DNA of 64,000 nt from positions 1 through 64,000 of the forward strand of contig NZ_PJAU01000034.1 of NCBI RefSeq assembly GCF_002836255.1. Direction: 5' to 3'. The translations under genes and the position numbers were made by a program. Shown piece by piece: positions 31,364 to 39,907 of this stretch (the stretch's first letter is position 1; each line of letters opens with the position of its first letter). The notes under the pieces are model-generated. The model was not told the DNA's origin and ran no database searches. It worked only from the letters and a program-made list of their open reading frames with translations. This DNA is from Colwellia sp. 75C3 (lineage in GTDB: Bacteria > Pseudomonadota > Gammaproteobacteria > Enterobacterales > Alteromonadaceae).

Positions 31364-31402
31364 AAAAAAACGTCTAATTATAAAGAGTTAATTAGACGTT
31401 TT
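31364..31402 (-). terminator. aroG terminator (its loop may hold the moxR -10 box)
   Basis: A 14-bp stem (AAAACGTCTAATTA / TAATTAGACGTTTT) is followed on the minus strand by seven T that run straight into the moxR ATG. The loop and left arm contain TATAAT on the minus strand (31377-31382). Confidence 0.88.
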
Positions 31403-31445
31403 ATCATGAATTGAGAATAAAGGGAATTGTTAGCCCTTATTCGTT

Positions 31446-32498
31446 TTAGATATGTCGGCGACTAACAACCGCTTCATTTAACTGACTTAATAGTTTTTCA
31501 GTATCATCCCAACCAATACAAGCATCGGTAATACTTTGTCCATAGACTTCCGCTTTACCATTAACTAGGCTTTGATTACCTTCAACTAAATGGCTTTCAA
31601 CCATAACACCAAAAATATTGTCATTACCTTCGCTTATTTGACCACTGACATCAGTAGAAACTAACATTTGATTTTCGAATTTTTTACTCGAATTAGCGTG
31701 GCTAAAATCAATCATCACCTTAGTATTTAATTCAGAAGACGTTAATTGCTCGGTTACTGCTTCAACACTATCTGCATCAAAGTTAGTCGTTCTACCACCA
31801 CGTAAAATGATATGACAATCACTATTACCTGTGGTTTCAACAATCGCAGCATGACCAAATTTTGTTACCGATAAAAAGTGATGTGATGCAGCTGCTGAGC
31901 CAATAGCATCAATCGCTATTTTAATAGTGCCGTCTGTTCCGTTTTTAAAGCCTACCGGACATGAAAGGCCTGACGCTAATTCACGGTGAACTTGTGATTC
32001 AGTGGTACGAGCACCGATGGCTCCCCAACACATAAGATCAGCCATATATTGCGGCGTGATCATATCTAAGAATTCACCCGCGGTAGGTAAACCGAGATCA
32101 TTTAGCTCAACTAATAACTTCCGTCCTAAACGTAAACCATCATTGAGTTTAAAGCTATTATCCATATAAGGGTCATTAATTAACCCCTTCCAACCAACGG
32201 TAGTACGTGGTTTTTCAAAATAAACACGCATAACAATCTCTAGACTATCTTGATATTTATTACGTAATTGAACTAAACGTCGACCATATTCAAGCGCCGC
32301 TTTAGGATCGTGAATAGAACAAGGACCGATAACCACTAATAAGCGATCATCTTTGCCTTTAAGAATATTGTGAATAGCAGTTCTACCCGCAACGACTGAT
32401 TTAGTTGCTTGCTCTGACGCAGGAAATCGTTCCAATAAGGCAATTGGAGGTAAAAGATCTTTAATTTTATTGATGCGTACATCGTCAGTTTGGTACAT
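31446..32498 (-). CDS. aroG: 3-deoxy-7-phosphoheptulonate synthase (DAHP synthase, AroG type)
   Basis: The protein has 350 residues, exactly the length of E. coli AroG. It condenses PEP and erythrose 4-phosphate, the first step of the shikimate pathway. Diagnostic motifs are VVIGPCSIHDP, RVYFEKPRTTVGWKGL, GEFLDMITPQY, GARTTESQVHREL, GCPVGFKNGTDG-type and DFSHANSSK. The ATG at 32498 aligns with the enzyme's usual start (MYQTDDVRI). An in-frame ATG at 32534 would add 12 residues. Class I-alpha enzymes are feedback-inhibited by an aromatic amino acid; which one cannot be told from sequence here. Confidence 0.95.
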   Translation of the reverse strand: MYQTDDVRINKIKDLLPPIALLERFPASEQATKSVVAGRTAIHNILKGKDDRLLVVIGPCSIHDPKAALEYGRRLVQLRNKYQDSLEIVMRVYFEKPRTTVGWKGLINDPYMDNSFKLNDGLRLGRKLLVELNDLGLPTAGEFLDMITPQYMADLMCWGAIGARTTESQVHRELASGLSCPVGFKNGTDGTIKIAIDAIGSAAASHHFLSVTKFGHAAIVETTGNSDCHIILRGGRTTNFDADSVEAVTEQLTSSELNTKVMIDFSHANSSKKFENQMLVSTDVSGQISEGNDNIFGVMVESHLVEGNQSLVNGKAEVYGQSITDACIGWDDTEKLLSQLNEAVVSRRHI

Positions 32499-32534
32499 AG
32501 TTGGCTCTCTACTGCTATTTCGTTGTTTATTCAT

Positions 32535-32797
32535 TACTAATAGATGACTAATTCATTATCAGCATGAATGTTGACGATACTCATTGAAGTTAGTTTTACT
32601 TTACGTCTTATTTTACGGTCTAGTTAACTAACTTACGTTATACCCATTAAGTTTATTAATGTGGTGTTAAGTACCTTATTATTAATTCCTAATTAGAATC
32701 CCAACATTAATCTAGCAGTGTTGATGATTGAATACCATGGAAAATTACGGTTATAGGCTAGTTTTTAGAATATTTAGTCTAACGACGTATTAATAGA
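32535..32797. other. aroG upstream region
   Basis: This A/T-rich stretch must hold the aroG promoter. No convincing TrpR or TyrR operator, leader peptide or other structure was seen. Confidence 0.4.
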
Positions 32798-32838
32798 GAA
32801 ATTGAAGTAAATATTAAGGCCATATTTACTTCAATTGC
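32798..32838 (-). terminator. Hairpin terminating the DUF5062 gene
   Basis: A perfect 14-bp stem (ATTGAAGTAAATAT / ATATTTACTTCAAT) with a seven-base loop is followed on the minus strand by TTTCTC. Confidence 0.75.
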
Positions 32839-32867
32839 TACCTTAACTGTTACCTTCATAAATACCA

Positions 32868-33128
32868 TTACTTCAGTAATTCATGATCCTTTGGAAGTTG
32901 CTTTGCAATCCATAGCGCCAGTTTATGCTTCATGTTGGGGTGGTCTTCATTATCAACGGCTAACGGTTGAATAAGTTTATCATTGACCAATAAACGATAA
33001 AGGCTTTCAATCTTATCTTTGGCTGAGTTTGTCGCTGAAAAACTATTGTAACCGCGATTAACCGCATACTTCTCACCAATGGTTAATGCTTTCTTTAATA
33101 ATTCTGCTTCATTTTTTAATTTTTTCAT
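32868..33128 (-). CDS. DUF5062-like small protein
   Basis: The protein has 86 residues, soluble and helical with no signal. The opening MKKLKNEAELLKKAL and the closing MKHKLALWIAKQLPKDHELL match the small DUF5062 family of marine gammaproteobacteria as I recall it. Function is unknown. It is monocistronic and ends in a strong hairpin. Confidence 0.75.
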   Translation of the reverse strand: MKKLKNEAELLKKALTIGEKYAVNRGYNSFSATNSAKDKIESLYRLLVNDKLIQPLAVDNEDHPNMKHKLALWIAKQLPKDHELLK

Positions 33129-33353
33129 CTGATTTTTATCCTGCTGTACAACAAATTATATTCTTATTACCATGCGTGAAATAAACATAAATATCAAGTT
33201 AATAGCGATTAACTTCTTCGCTTAGCGTTTTAACTGGAAGCCCTACTTTATATTGATTTACATCATGTAAACTCTATAGTAGCCTTTGTATAATATCGTC
33301 ATATTAATCAGTACAATTTTTATTAACTGCATACATAAATTCATAGGTGAAAC

Positions 33354-34469
33354 ATGCCCATATCACGTACCAAAAATCTTCAACATAAAGTTTATATTCC
33401 GTCGTCTGCTCGTGAAAACCAATATTTAATGGCTAAAATCCCATTGACTGATGAATTACTTGAAAAGTTTAGTGATTTAATTGATAACAATGCTGAGGCT
33501 CCTTATGAAAAACTTTATCAAACATTAGCGGATTATTTTTTCGCTATTAACGATAAGTTAGAGATTGAAAGCACACAATTTATTGCTAATGATAAGTTCG
33601 CTCGTGTACGTTTTAGTCCTGAAAAGCTAACGGCACAAACCAAGCAACAAGTTTTATTTTTATATAATCCTAAATATCATGCGAGCCAAAATACTTTCTA
33701 TAATGGTAAAAATAAAGCTAAAAAAATTACCTTAGTCTTTTTAGCTAATGGTAATGATATTCGAATTCAATCAGCGCTATTTCACCGTAAAGTGACACAA
33801 GCACTTGAAAGTTTTGCCAAGCAAGCCTCTATTCCGCTTGCAGACATAAGAATTTGTGATCACCAACACTTAACCTATGATTTGTTTGCTAAAAACAAAG
33901 GGATTGAAGGCAGTCAGCCACATAAATTCCGTTCAATGACCGACAGATATTCAGCTGATAAGTTGACTTTGCCAGCCAATGCCGATGCGTTAACGTATGC
34001 AATAGTAGATTTCCCAATTAATCGTCGAGTGAGAGCATTAGCGCCTTTAGATGAAAATCCGCAAGAACGTTATAACCCACTATATAACCTTATCAGTGAT
34101 ACCTTTATTAATGCGGCAAAGCATTGTAATTTAAACAATGGTGCTGTTATTGCTAACGGTTTAGTACCTATTGTACGTCGGGGTGCTGATGAGAATATTA
34201 TCGCCAATGGCGAGTTATTGATGTTAGGTTACAACCCTAAACATACGAGCTGTGGTTATACCTGTAAATGGAATTCAGCCAAACTTGTCGATTCAGTACA
34301 GTTGGTCTTTGTGGCTAGTGTGCAAGATAAAACGCCTCATGGTTATGGTAAATTTGTTAATAAAATAGAACAAGCATTGCATAACTTTACTGAGAAGTTA
34401 GGTTTTGTTAATGATCAAGAAGAAATGACTGTTCGTTTGCACCAGCATGTAGGTTTTTATTCAGAATAA
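33354..34469 (+). CDS. DUF3083-like protein
   Basis: The protein has 371 residues, soluble with no signal peptide or membrane segment. It appears to be a member of the uncharacterised DUF3083 family of marine gammaproteobacteria. Conserved-looking segments include FARVRFSPEKL, FLYNPKYHASQNTFYNG and LMLGYNPKHTSCGYTCKWN. No catalytic motif is recognisable. It is monocistronic, with a strong terminator. Confidence 0.75.
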   Translation: MPISRTKNLQHKVYIPSSARENQYLMAKIPLTDELLEKFSDLIDNNAEAPYEKLYQTLADYFFAINDKLEIESTQFIANDKFARVRFSPEKLTAQTKQQVLFLYNPKYHASQNTFYNGKNKAKKITLVFLANGNDIRIQSALFHRKVTQALESFAKQASIPLADIRICDHQHLTYDLFAKNKGIEGSQPHKFRSMTDRYSADKLTLPANADALTYAIVDFPINRRVRALAPLDENPQERYNPLYNLISDTFINAAKHCNLNNGAVIANGLVPIVRRGADENIIANGELLMLGYNPKHTSCGYTCKWNSAKLVDSVQLVFVASVQDKTPHGYGKFVNKIEQALHNFTEKLGFVNDQEEMTVRLHQHVGFYSE

Positions 34470-34523
34470 GTTATATCTAAATAAAGTACTCATTAGATCG
34501 TACGTAAACAGCAGTAAAAACAG

Positions 34524-34557
34524 AAAGACCCGATATAATCATCGGGTCTTTTTTTTG
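34524..34557 (+). terminator. Terminator after the DUF3083 gene
   Basis: A ten-bp stem AAGACCCGAT / ATCGGGTCTT is followed by eight T. Confidence 0.93.
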
Positions 34558-34591
34558 TTCTTCATTCTGCTATAAAATAAAACAAGCGATA

Positions 34592-35350
34592 TTAAAACTC
34601 ATATTCAATAGCTAACCGTAAAATATGACCTTGGCTTTCGCTGTTTACCCCTGTGATAAAAGCGGCTTCCCATTTAAGTTGTTTTTGACCACTAAAACGC
34701 TGAACGCCCATAAAAGCAGGCCCTATTCCCAGATAGTTTTCTCCTGAGTACACTTCAATAGCCGGCTGGAATTGCTCAAGATGACGAAAACGATATTGTA
34801 ATCTAAACTCCGTTTCCATTTCGTCATCAATCGTGTCGCCCCATTCATAAATGAGAAAAGCATTTAACGTTAAGCTGGTACGGCCAAATTCTTTTTCCAT
34901 AATAACGCCAGAGGTTACTTCCCAGTTATTCTCTTGATGCTCTTTTTCAACCTCAAACAACATGCCCCAATCAGCCCAATATTGCCCTTGCTCTGTCATC
35001 ATCCAGCGCGCTTCAATCTCATAAGCACTCAAGGTGAAATTATCATTACTGTCGCGTTCACCAATAAGATAAAATTCTAACATGAGGTTGTCAGCTACCG
35101 ATTGTCCATAAGCAAATCGTTGCGCTAAATCGTTACTGACACCATTTTCTCGTTGGGCTAGCATACGCCATTCTACTTCGCGCTCGTTTGGCAAAACATA
35201 AGGATGATAGACCTTATCAACGACAATACCATCAGCTAAGGCTATGTTTGAAAAGACTATGTTTGAAAAGACTAACACAGAGCACAACACACTACTGATA
35301 AGGCTAATATCGGTATCAATTAAAAAGCGCTGACGAAGAAAAGTAAACAT
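34592..35350 (-). CDS. Predicted outer-membrane barrel-like protein (last gene of redox operon)
   Basis: The protein has 252 residues. A signal peptide ends near residue 40 (SNIALADG). The rest alternates polar and aromatic residues in strand-length blocks (VEWRMLAQRENG, RFAYGQSVADNLMLEFYLIG, EMETEFRLQYRFRH) and ends in Phe, as outer-membrane barrels do. The family is not recognised. The ATG overlaps the FTR1-like stop as TAATG, with AAGGGAC upstream, so it is coupled to that permease. A role in metal passage or sensing is inferred only from context. Confidence 0.65.
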   Translation of the reverse strand: MFTFLRQRFLIDTDISLISSVLCSVLVFSNIVFSNIALADGIVVDKVYHPYVLPNEREVEWRMLAQRENGVSNDLAQRFAYGQSVADNLMLEFYLIGERDSNDNFTLSAYEIEARWMMTEQGQYWADWGMLFEVEKEHQENNWEVTSGVIMEKEFGRTSLTLNAFLIYEWGDTIDDEMETEFRLQYRFRHLEQFQPAIEVYSGENYLGIGPAFMGVQRFSGQKQLKWEAAFITGVNSESQGHILRLAIEYEF

Positions 35351-36255
35351 TAGTAAGTCCCTTTCATTAAAGAAGCAGTAGTGTTTTGTCTATGGCTGAT
35401 TAATTTTGCAATGATTATTGGCAAAATAATTGCGCTTAAATAGACGATTAACTGCATTGCAGATGGTGTTGCTTCATATCCAAATAAGATTGTAAGAAAG
35501 TAACCTAGTTCGGAATCTTCAGCAATAAGATGACTCGTACTCCATAAATGCACATTACTTGAAATAATATCAACTTGTTCAAGTAACTGTAAGCCTTGCA
35601 TTAATTGAGCGACACCAAATAACAATAAGAAGTAGTACACCATTTTACCCTTTAATTTTTTATCTAAAGTCATAAGAATAAAATACAATAAGATGGCAAT
35701 ACTTAAACAAATTCCCGTACCGATTATCACGCCAACAACAATGCCTGAATACGATGCTTCAATCGTCGCCTTCGAAAAGAGTAAACTCCTGACATAAAGA
35801 CTAAAGTAACTGCCATGAACACATAGCACCAATAATAAGATGGCAAGACTAATAAATGTTTGTTGTCGGTTTAATGTTTGTTGTTCATTAATGGGTTTGT
35901 CGTGCCATTGGTGATGGCTTGAAGTTAGCCTAAGTAGGAATGATGTGGTAATTAAACAATAGATCAAACTAAAGAGTATGGAAAAAACAATCTCTAGGCC
36001 CATACCAGCAAAGTGTTGACTTAATATTGGCATATAATGACTTAATGACCCGATCAGAAATAAACCAATAATGGTTGTTTTAACAACTTTACTTACCGTT
36101 AAATCGAAAGTCTTATCGCTTTTTTGATGTATCGATTGAAATTTAGAATGTTTATTAAGTTGCAGACAAACGCCTTGCTGTGCGAACAGTAAACTAAATA
36201 CCACAAAGATAGGCAAAATATTTTGTAAAAAAACTAACACGGTATTAATTAGCAT
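35350..36255 (-). CDS. FTR1-like permease lacking the REXXE motifs
   Basis: The protein has 301 residues with about seven membrane helices. It is placed with FTR1 iron permeases by its C-terminal pattern (HLWSTSHLIAEDSELG, then FGYEATPSAMQ) and by the upstream cupredoxin gene, a usual FTR1 partner. The REXXE iron-binding motifs of classical FTR1 are absent; the corresponding helices read LQNILPIF and GMGLEIVF, with only one Glu kept. The ATG at 36255 has a perfect AAGGAGGT and overlaps the cupredoxin gene; a longer reading to 36303 has no support. The substrate may be iron, but this is uncertain. Confidence 0.65.
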   Translation of the reverse strand: MLINTVLVFLQNILPIFVVFSLLFAQQGVCLQLNKHSKFQSIHQKSDKTFDLTVSKVVKTTIIGLFLIGSLSHYMPILSQHFAGMGLEIVFSILFSLIYCLITTSFLLRLTSSHHQWHDKPINEQQTLNRQQTFISLAILLLVLCVHGSYFSLYVRSLLFSKATIEASYSGIVVGVIIGTGICLSIAILLYFILMTLDKKLKGKMVYYFLLLFGVAQLMQGLQLLEQVDIISSNVHLWSTSHLIAEDSELGYFLTILFGYEATPSAMQLIVYLSAIILPIIIAKLISHRQNTTASLMKGTY

Positions 36256-36658
36256 TATCGACCTCCTTAATGGCAGGTATGGGTAAATCAGCCTCACTGA
36301 CAATAATTACACCTCTAGCACTATCAGGGTGATACTCACCAAAAAAGTCATAACGCCCTGGGGATAATGGTCCGATATAAATAGTGGCTTTTTGCTTAGG
36401 AAAGAGTACTTTTTCACGATTAAGTGAAAAGCTATCAAACTCTTCGACACTGTCATCTTGATTATCAATAATCAATTTAATTTTTTTATTTGCCGGTATG
36501 GTCATTTCAGCCGGATAAAAAAGGTGATCTTTCAAGGTGATACTAAACTCTTGTCGCTGAGCAAAGACGTTATAACTCGCCATTAGCAGTATATAACTAA
36601 TAATAAACTGTACTTTAAACAGGCTTTTGGGTCTTGTTAGAGTGCTAGACACGTTCAT
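36245..36658 (-). CDS. Periplasmic cupredoxin-domain protein
   Basis: The protein has 137 residues. A signal peptide ends near residue 33 (NVFAQ). The mature part matches the EfeO-type cupredoxin pattern: DHLFYPAEMTIPANKK, EEFDSFSLNREKV, and GRYDFFGEYHPDSARG. There is no Cys ligand, so a classic type 1 copper site is unlikely. Proteins of this kind pair with FTR1 permeases in iron uptake. It overlaps the sensor kinase stop by 14 bp and the permease start by 11 bp. Confidence 0.8.
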   Translation of the reverse strand: MNVSSTLTRPKSLFKVQFIISYILLMASYNVFAQRQEFSITLKDHLFYPAEMTIPANKKIKLIIDNQDDSVEEFDSFSLNREKVLFPKQKATIYIGPLSPGRYDFFGEYHPDSARGVIIVSEADLPIPAIKEVDNAN

Positions 36659-38159
36659 CCTTGTTATTTAAGTTACCATCGCTACTCACTGCATTCACCT
36701 TGGCAGCTAATTGTTCTGGGATCTGCTCAAATGACACTTCAACATGTAATCCCCCTAGCAATATTGATTGCGACAACGCTATATTACCACGATGAATATC
36801 AACGATATGTTTCACTATAGTTAAGCCTAAACCACAACCGAGTACGCTGGAATCGTGTTGATCGCCACCAACTCGATAGAATCGGTCAAATACACGGTGA
36901 TGTTCTTCTGCTGCAATCCCCTTACCTGAATCTTCAATAATAATGGCTATTTTTGTCGTTTGCTTAGCCTCAGCTTTAATACATTTTGTACTAACCTTTA
37001 TCTCGCCATGATGTGGGGTATATTTATTAGCATTTGATATTAAATTGGTGAGCATTAACTGTAAGGAAAGTTCATCTCCTTTGAGGGTTACCTCATCACT
37101 CGTTAAGGTAATTGTTTGTTGTTTATTCGCAATAGCTTGGTAGAGATCACCAATCACCGCTTGTAATAATGGTTTTAATTTTATCTGCTGTTGATTCTGA
37201 TTTATTTGGTCTGGATTAGTGCGATTTAAATGCAGTATTTGATCAATCACATGCCCCATACGATCAACACTAATGCACAATGGCTTAATTAAGTCGGTTG
37301 GATATTGTTGTCCTTGATCAGTTAAACCACGAGAAAGATTATGGACATTTATTTTTAACACACTTAATGGTGTTTTCAATTCATGGGCGGCATCAGCGGC
37401 AAAATGCCTTTCTCGTTCGAACGCTAAATTTAAACGGGCAAGCAGCTGATTTAAGGTGTTCACCACACTGCTCAGTTCACTGTTATCAACCTGTAAATCG
37501 AGCGGGGTAAAATCGTTACTTTGTTTATTTGCTAGCGCTTTAGTTAATTTATGTAATGGTTTTAAACCTTGCGTAATAATGCCAAAAATGAGCAGTGACA
37601 ATATAACAATAGCGATAATCATCGGCGTCACAGCGGCAAGAATGACCTCTTGAGCAAGAAGAAACTGTTTCTTTAGCGGTTGAGCGACCATAACAACCAA
37701 TTTATGTTCATTAGCTTTAAATGAATGCTCAATGACATCATTGGCGGTCTTACCCGGCGGATTACTCATGTTGTTATCTGGAAAGTTTTCCAGGCTACTG
37801 GCTAAATAGATAGCGCGCCAGCGTTGACCTGCAAAATTCACTTCACCAAAATGTGTCGATGCCTGCTGTAGACTAATTATCGGTTTTGTTGGTGAATTAG
37901 CACTCTGGATAACTAAATGATCCCCTTGCCATACTTGAAAAGCAAAACTGGTTTGCTGCTTGATTGCACCAAAGTGTTGTTCTTGATTATCAAAGGTTTG
38001 GTGAAGGCCTTTTATTATATGAGCAAAATCAACTAACTGCTGATCGAATAACTTTTCAGCACGCGCCATGCTTGCTTTATAACCTTGAATAGCGGCAATA
38101 AAAGTAATTAATGTTAATAGGGCAACTAAGGTCAATACCAAATAACGACGAATGCTCAT
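36645..38159 (-). CDS. Sensor histidine kinase (PmrB/QseC-like)
   Basis: The protein has 504 residues. One membrane helix near the N-terminus and another at about 168-195 flank a periplasmic sensor region of about 140 residues. HisKA has AADAAHELKTPLS with the phosphorylated His near residue 258. The ATPase domain has NLISNANKYTPHHG (N box), DSGKGIAAE and GCGLGLTIVKHI. It partners the response regulator 51 bp upstream and is embedded in the redox operon, so it likely senses a periplasmic or envelope condition tied to it. Confidence 0.92.
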   Translation of the reverse strand: MSIRRYLVLTLVALLTLITFIAAIQGYKASMARAEKLFDQQLVDFAHIIKGLHQTFDNQEQHFGAIKQQTSFAFQVWQGDHLVIQSANSPTKPIISLQQASTHFGEVNFAGQRWRAIYLASSLENFPDNNMSNPPGKTANDVIEHSFKANEHKLVVMVAQPLKKQFLLAQEVILAAVTPMIIAIVILSLLIFGIITQGLKPLHKLTKALANKQSNDFTPLDLQVDNSELSSVVNTLNQLLARLNLAFERERHFAADAAHELKTPLSVLKINVHNLSRGLTDQGQQYPTDLIKPLCISVDRMGHVIDQILHLNRTNPDQINQNQQQIKLKPLLQAVIGDLYQAIANKQQTITLTSDEVTLKGDELSLQLMLTNLISNANKYTPHHGEIKVSTKCIKAEAKQTTKIAIIIEDSGKGIAAEEHHRVFDRFYRVGGDQHDSSVLGCGLGLTIVKHIVDIHRGNIALSQSILLGGLHVEVSFEQIPEQLAAKVNAVSSDGNLNNKDERV

Positions 38160-38210
38160 ATATTTATTTCTATATGTTAGTTATTTTTAAAAAAGAAGAT
38201 CTCAAGGTGA

Positions 38211-38939
38211 TTAATTTTGAGGAGTATTAATAATGTAACCCACACCACGAACATTTTGTATGAATTTATCAGGCAAACTCTTTCTTAATTTATGGATATG
38301 AACTTCCACGGCGTTACTTAATACTTCTTCGCCCCAATGGTAGAGTTTAGACTCAATTTGCTCTCGTGATTGGATACGTCCGGCATTTTCCATCAGTGCT
38401 TTCAATACCATAAATTCTTTTTTAGAAAAGTGTATTTCACTTGCCCTCTGTTGCTCTTCTTTTGTAGCAGTTTGTCCCTTGTTTGCCTCATTGGTGTTCG
38501 AACATGGCTGTAAAAAGACTTTATGAGACGTAGTATCTAAGCTTACTTTGTCAATCGTTATCAATGAACTCGATGCCGTGCCCAACCGTCGCTCTATCAC
38601 CCTTAATCTTGCCAATAATTCTTGCATATCAAAGGGCTTGGCTAAGTAATCATCTGCGCCATAATCTAAGCCTTTTACTTTGCTATCAATGCTATCTCTG
38701 GCGGTTAAAATGATAACTGGCAAATCATTTTTCTTAGCTCTTATCTCTTTTAATACCGTCAAACCATCAATATCTGGTAAACCTAAATCAAGAATCACCA
38801 TATCATGGCTAGGCACTGCTAATGCAGTTAACGCCTGTTTTCCTCGGGATAAATGATCTATAACAAAACCTTCTCGCTCTAGAGACTGTTGCAATGCCTC
38901 TGCTAGCCCTTGATCATCTTCTACTAATAAAATTCTCAT
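38211..38939 (-). CDS. OmpR-family response regulator (PmrA/QseB-like)
   Basis: The protein has 242 residues. The receiver domain has VEDD at residues 7-9 and the phosphoacceptor Asp51 in VILDLGLPDIDG. The C-terminal winged helix (FSKKEFMVLKALMENAGR, then VEVHIHKLRKSL) is of the PmrA/QseB type. A polar insertion of about 20 residues between the domains (NTNEANKGQTATKEEQQ) is unusual. The operon's upstream region has CTTAAC-N5-CTTAAG, the kind of box such regulators bind, suggesting autoregulation. Confidence 0.93.
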   Translation of the reverse strand: MRILLVEDDQGLAEALQQSLEREGFVIDHLSRGKQALTALAVPSHDMVILDLGLPDIDGLTVLKEIRAKKNDLPVIILTARDSIDSKVKGLDYGADDYLAKPFDMQELLARLRVIERRLGTASSSLITIDKVSLDTTSHKVFLQPCSNTNEANKGQTATKEEQQRASEIHFSKKEFMVLKALMENAGRIQSREQIESKLYHWGEEVLSNAVEVHIHKLRKSLPDKFIQNVRGVGYIINTPQN

Positions 38940-38948
38940 TATATTTAG

Positions 38949-39866
38949 CTACCTTCTTGCCCAAAAAGTAATGTCTTGTTCAGTTAAAAATTGTTCCGCA
39001 TGTTCACCTTGTAAAAGCGCTAAGGTTGCTAAAATACCTGCTTGGATACACTGTGGTGCAACGGTTGTGATGGAACGTGGAGCGTGGGTTATCGGCCAAC
39101 CTGTTTTCGCATTTAATACGTGGCCGTAACGGATCCCGTCTTTTATTAGGTAACGCCTTGCATCACCACTGGTAGCCAATGCCCCTTGCACAAGTGCAAC
39201 AATCATATCTTGAGGTTGACCAAGTGCATCACTGTCAGGGTGCTCAATAGCGACTTGCCATGCTTGTTTATTAAGTCTGGGACCTGTCACAGCCAAATCC
39301 CCACCTAAATTGACTAAAATAGGTTCGTCAGTAATTTCTTTTGCTAATAATATGCAGCGATCTACCGCGTATTCTTTACCTATACCGCCAAAATCTAACT
39401 CCATATCTTGTGGTAAACAAATGCTATGTTGATCATAAGTGACTTTTTGCCAACCAACAAAGCTCAATACTTTACTAACATCTATTGAGCTAGGAAATTG
39501 TTGACATTCACCGCTTAATCCAGAAAAAGACCACACCTGCCTCAATACACCGGAACTAATATCAAAAAGGCCATCACTTAGCTGGTAACATTGCTCGGCA
39601 AAATTAAGCAACAGGTAAGTTTCTTCATCAATAGCAATTTTTTTACCAGCACTGTTATTTATTTCACTACAAATACTAAGGCTGTCATATCGACTGTATT
39701 TGTCTTCAATACGCCAAACCTCAGCACTAACACAACGAGAAATTTGCTCAACGACCCGTTTATCTTGCGTTTGTATTAATACTTCACAAGGACTGGCCAT
39801 AGCATTAAAGCTAACGCTATAGCCGTCTTTTTGTTGGCTTAATTTAACTGACCGTTTTTTTTGCAT
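38949..39866 (-). CDS. ApbE-like FAD:protein FMN transferase without signal peptide
   Basis: The protein has 305 residues. ApbE enzymes attach FMN from FAD to a Thr or Ser in D-x-x-[ST]-G-A-[TS] of target proteins. Motifs here: MASPCEVLIQ (usual MGTxxxV position), DISSGVLRQVWSF, LDFGGIGKEYAVD, LVNLGGDLAVTG, SGDARRYLIKDG and GHVLNAKTGWPI. The N-terminus is Lys-rich and not hydrophobic, and the gap to DUF3570 is only 41 bp, so no export signal is present, unlike most ApbE lipoproteins. The likely target is the adjacent DUF3570 protein. Confidence 0.9.
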   Translation of the reverse strand: MQKKRSVKLSQQKDGYSVSFNAMASPCEVLIQTQDKRVVEQISRCVSAEVWRIEDKYSRYDSLSICSEINNSAGKKIAIDEETYLLLNFAEQCYQLSDGLFDISSGVLRQVWSFSGLSGECQQFPSSIDVSKVLSFVGWQKVTYDQHSICLPQDMELDFGGIGKEYAVDRCILLAKEITDEPILVNLGGDLAVTGPRLNKQAWQVAIEHPDSDALGQPQDMIVALVQGALATSGDARRYLIKDGIRYGHVLNAKTGWPITHAPRSITTVAPQCIQAGILATLALLQGEHAEQFLTEQDITFWARR

Positions 39867-39907
39867 CTTTTGTTATATACAACTACAAAGTAAATAATGA
39901 CTAAAGT

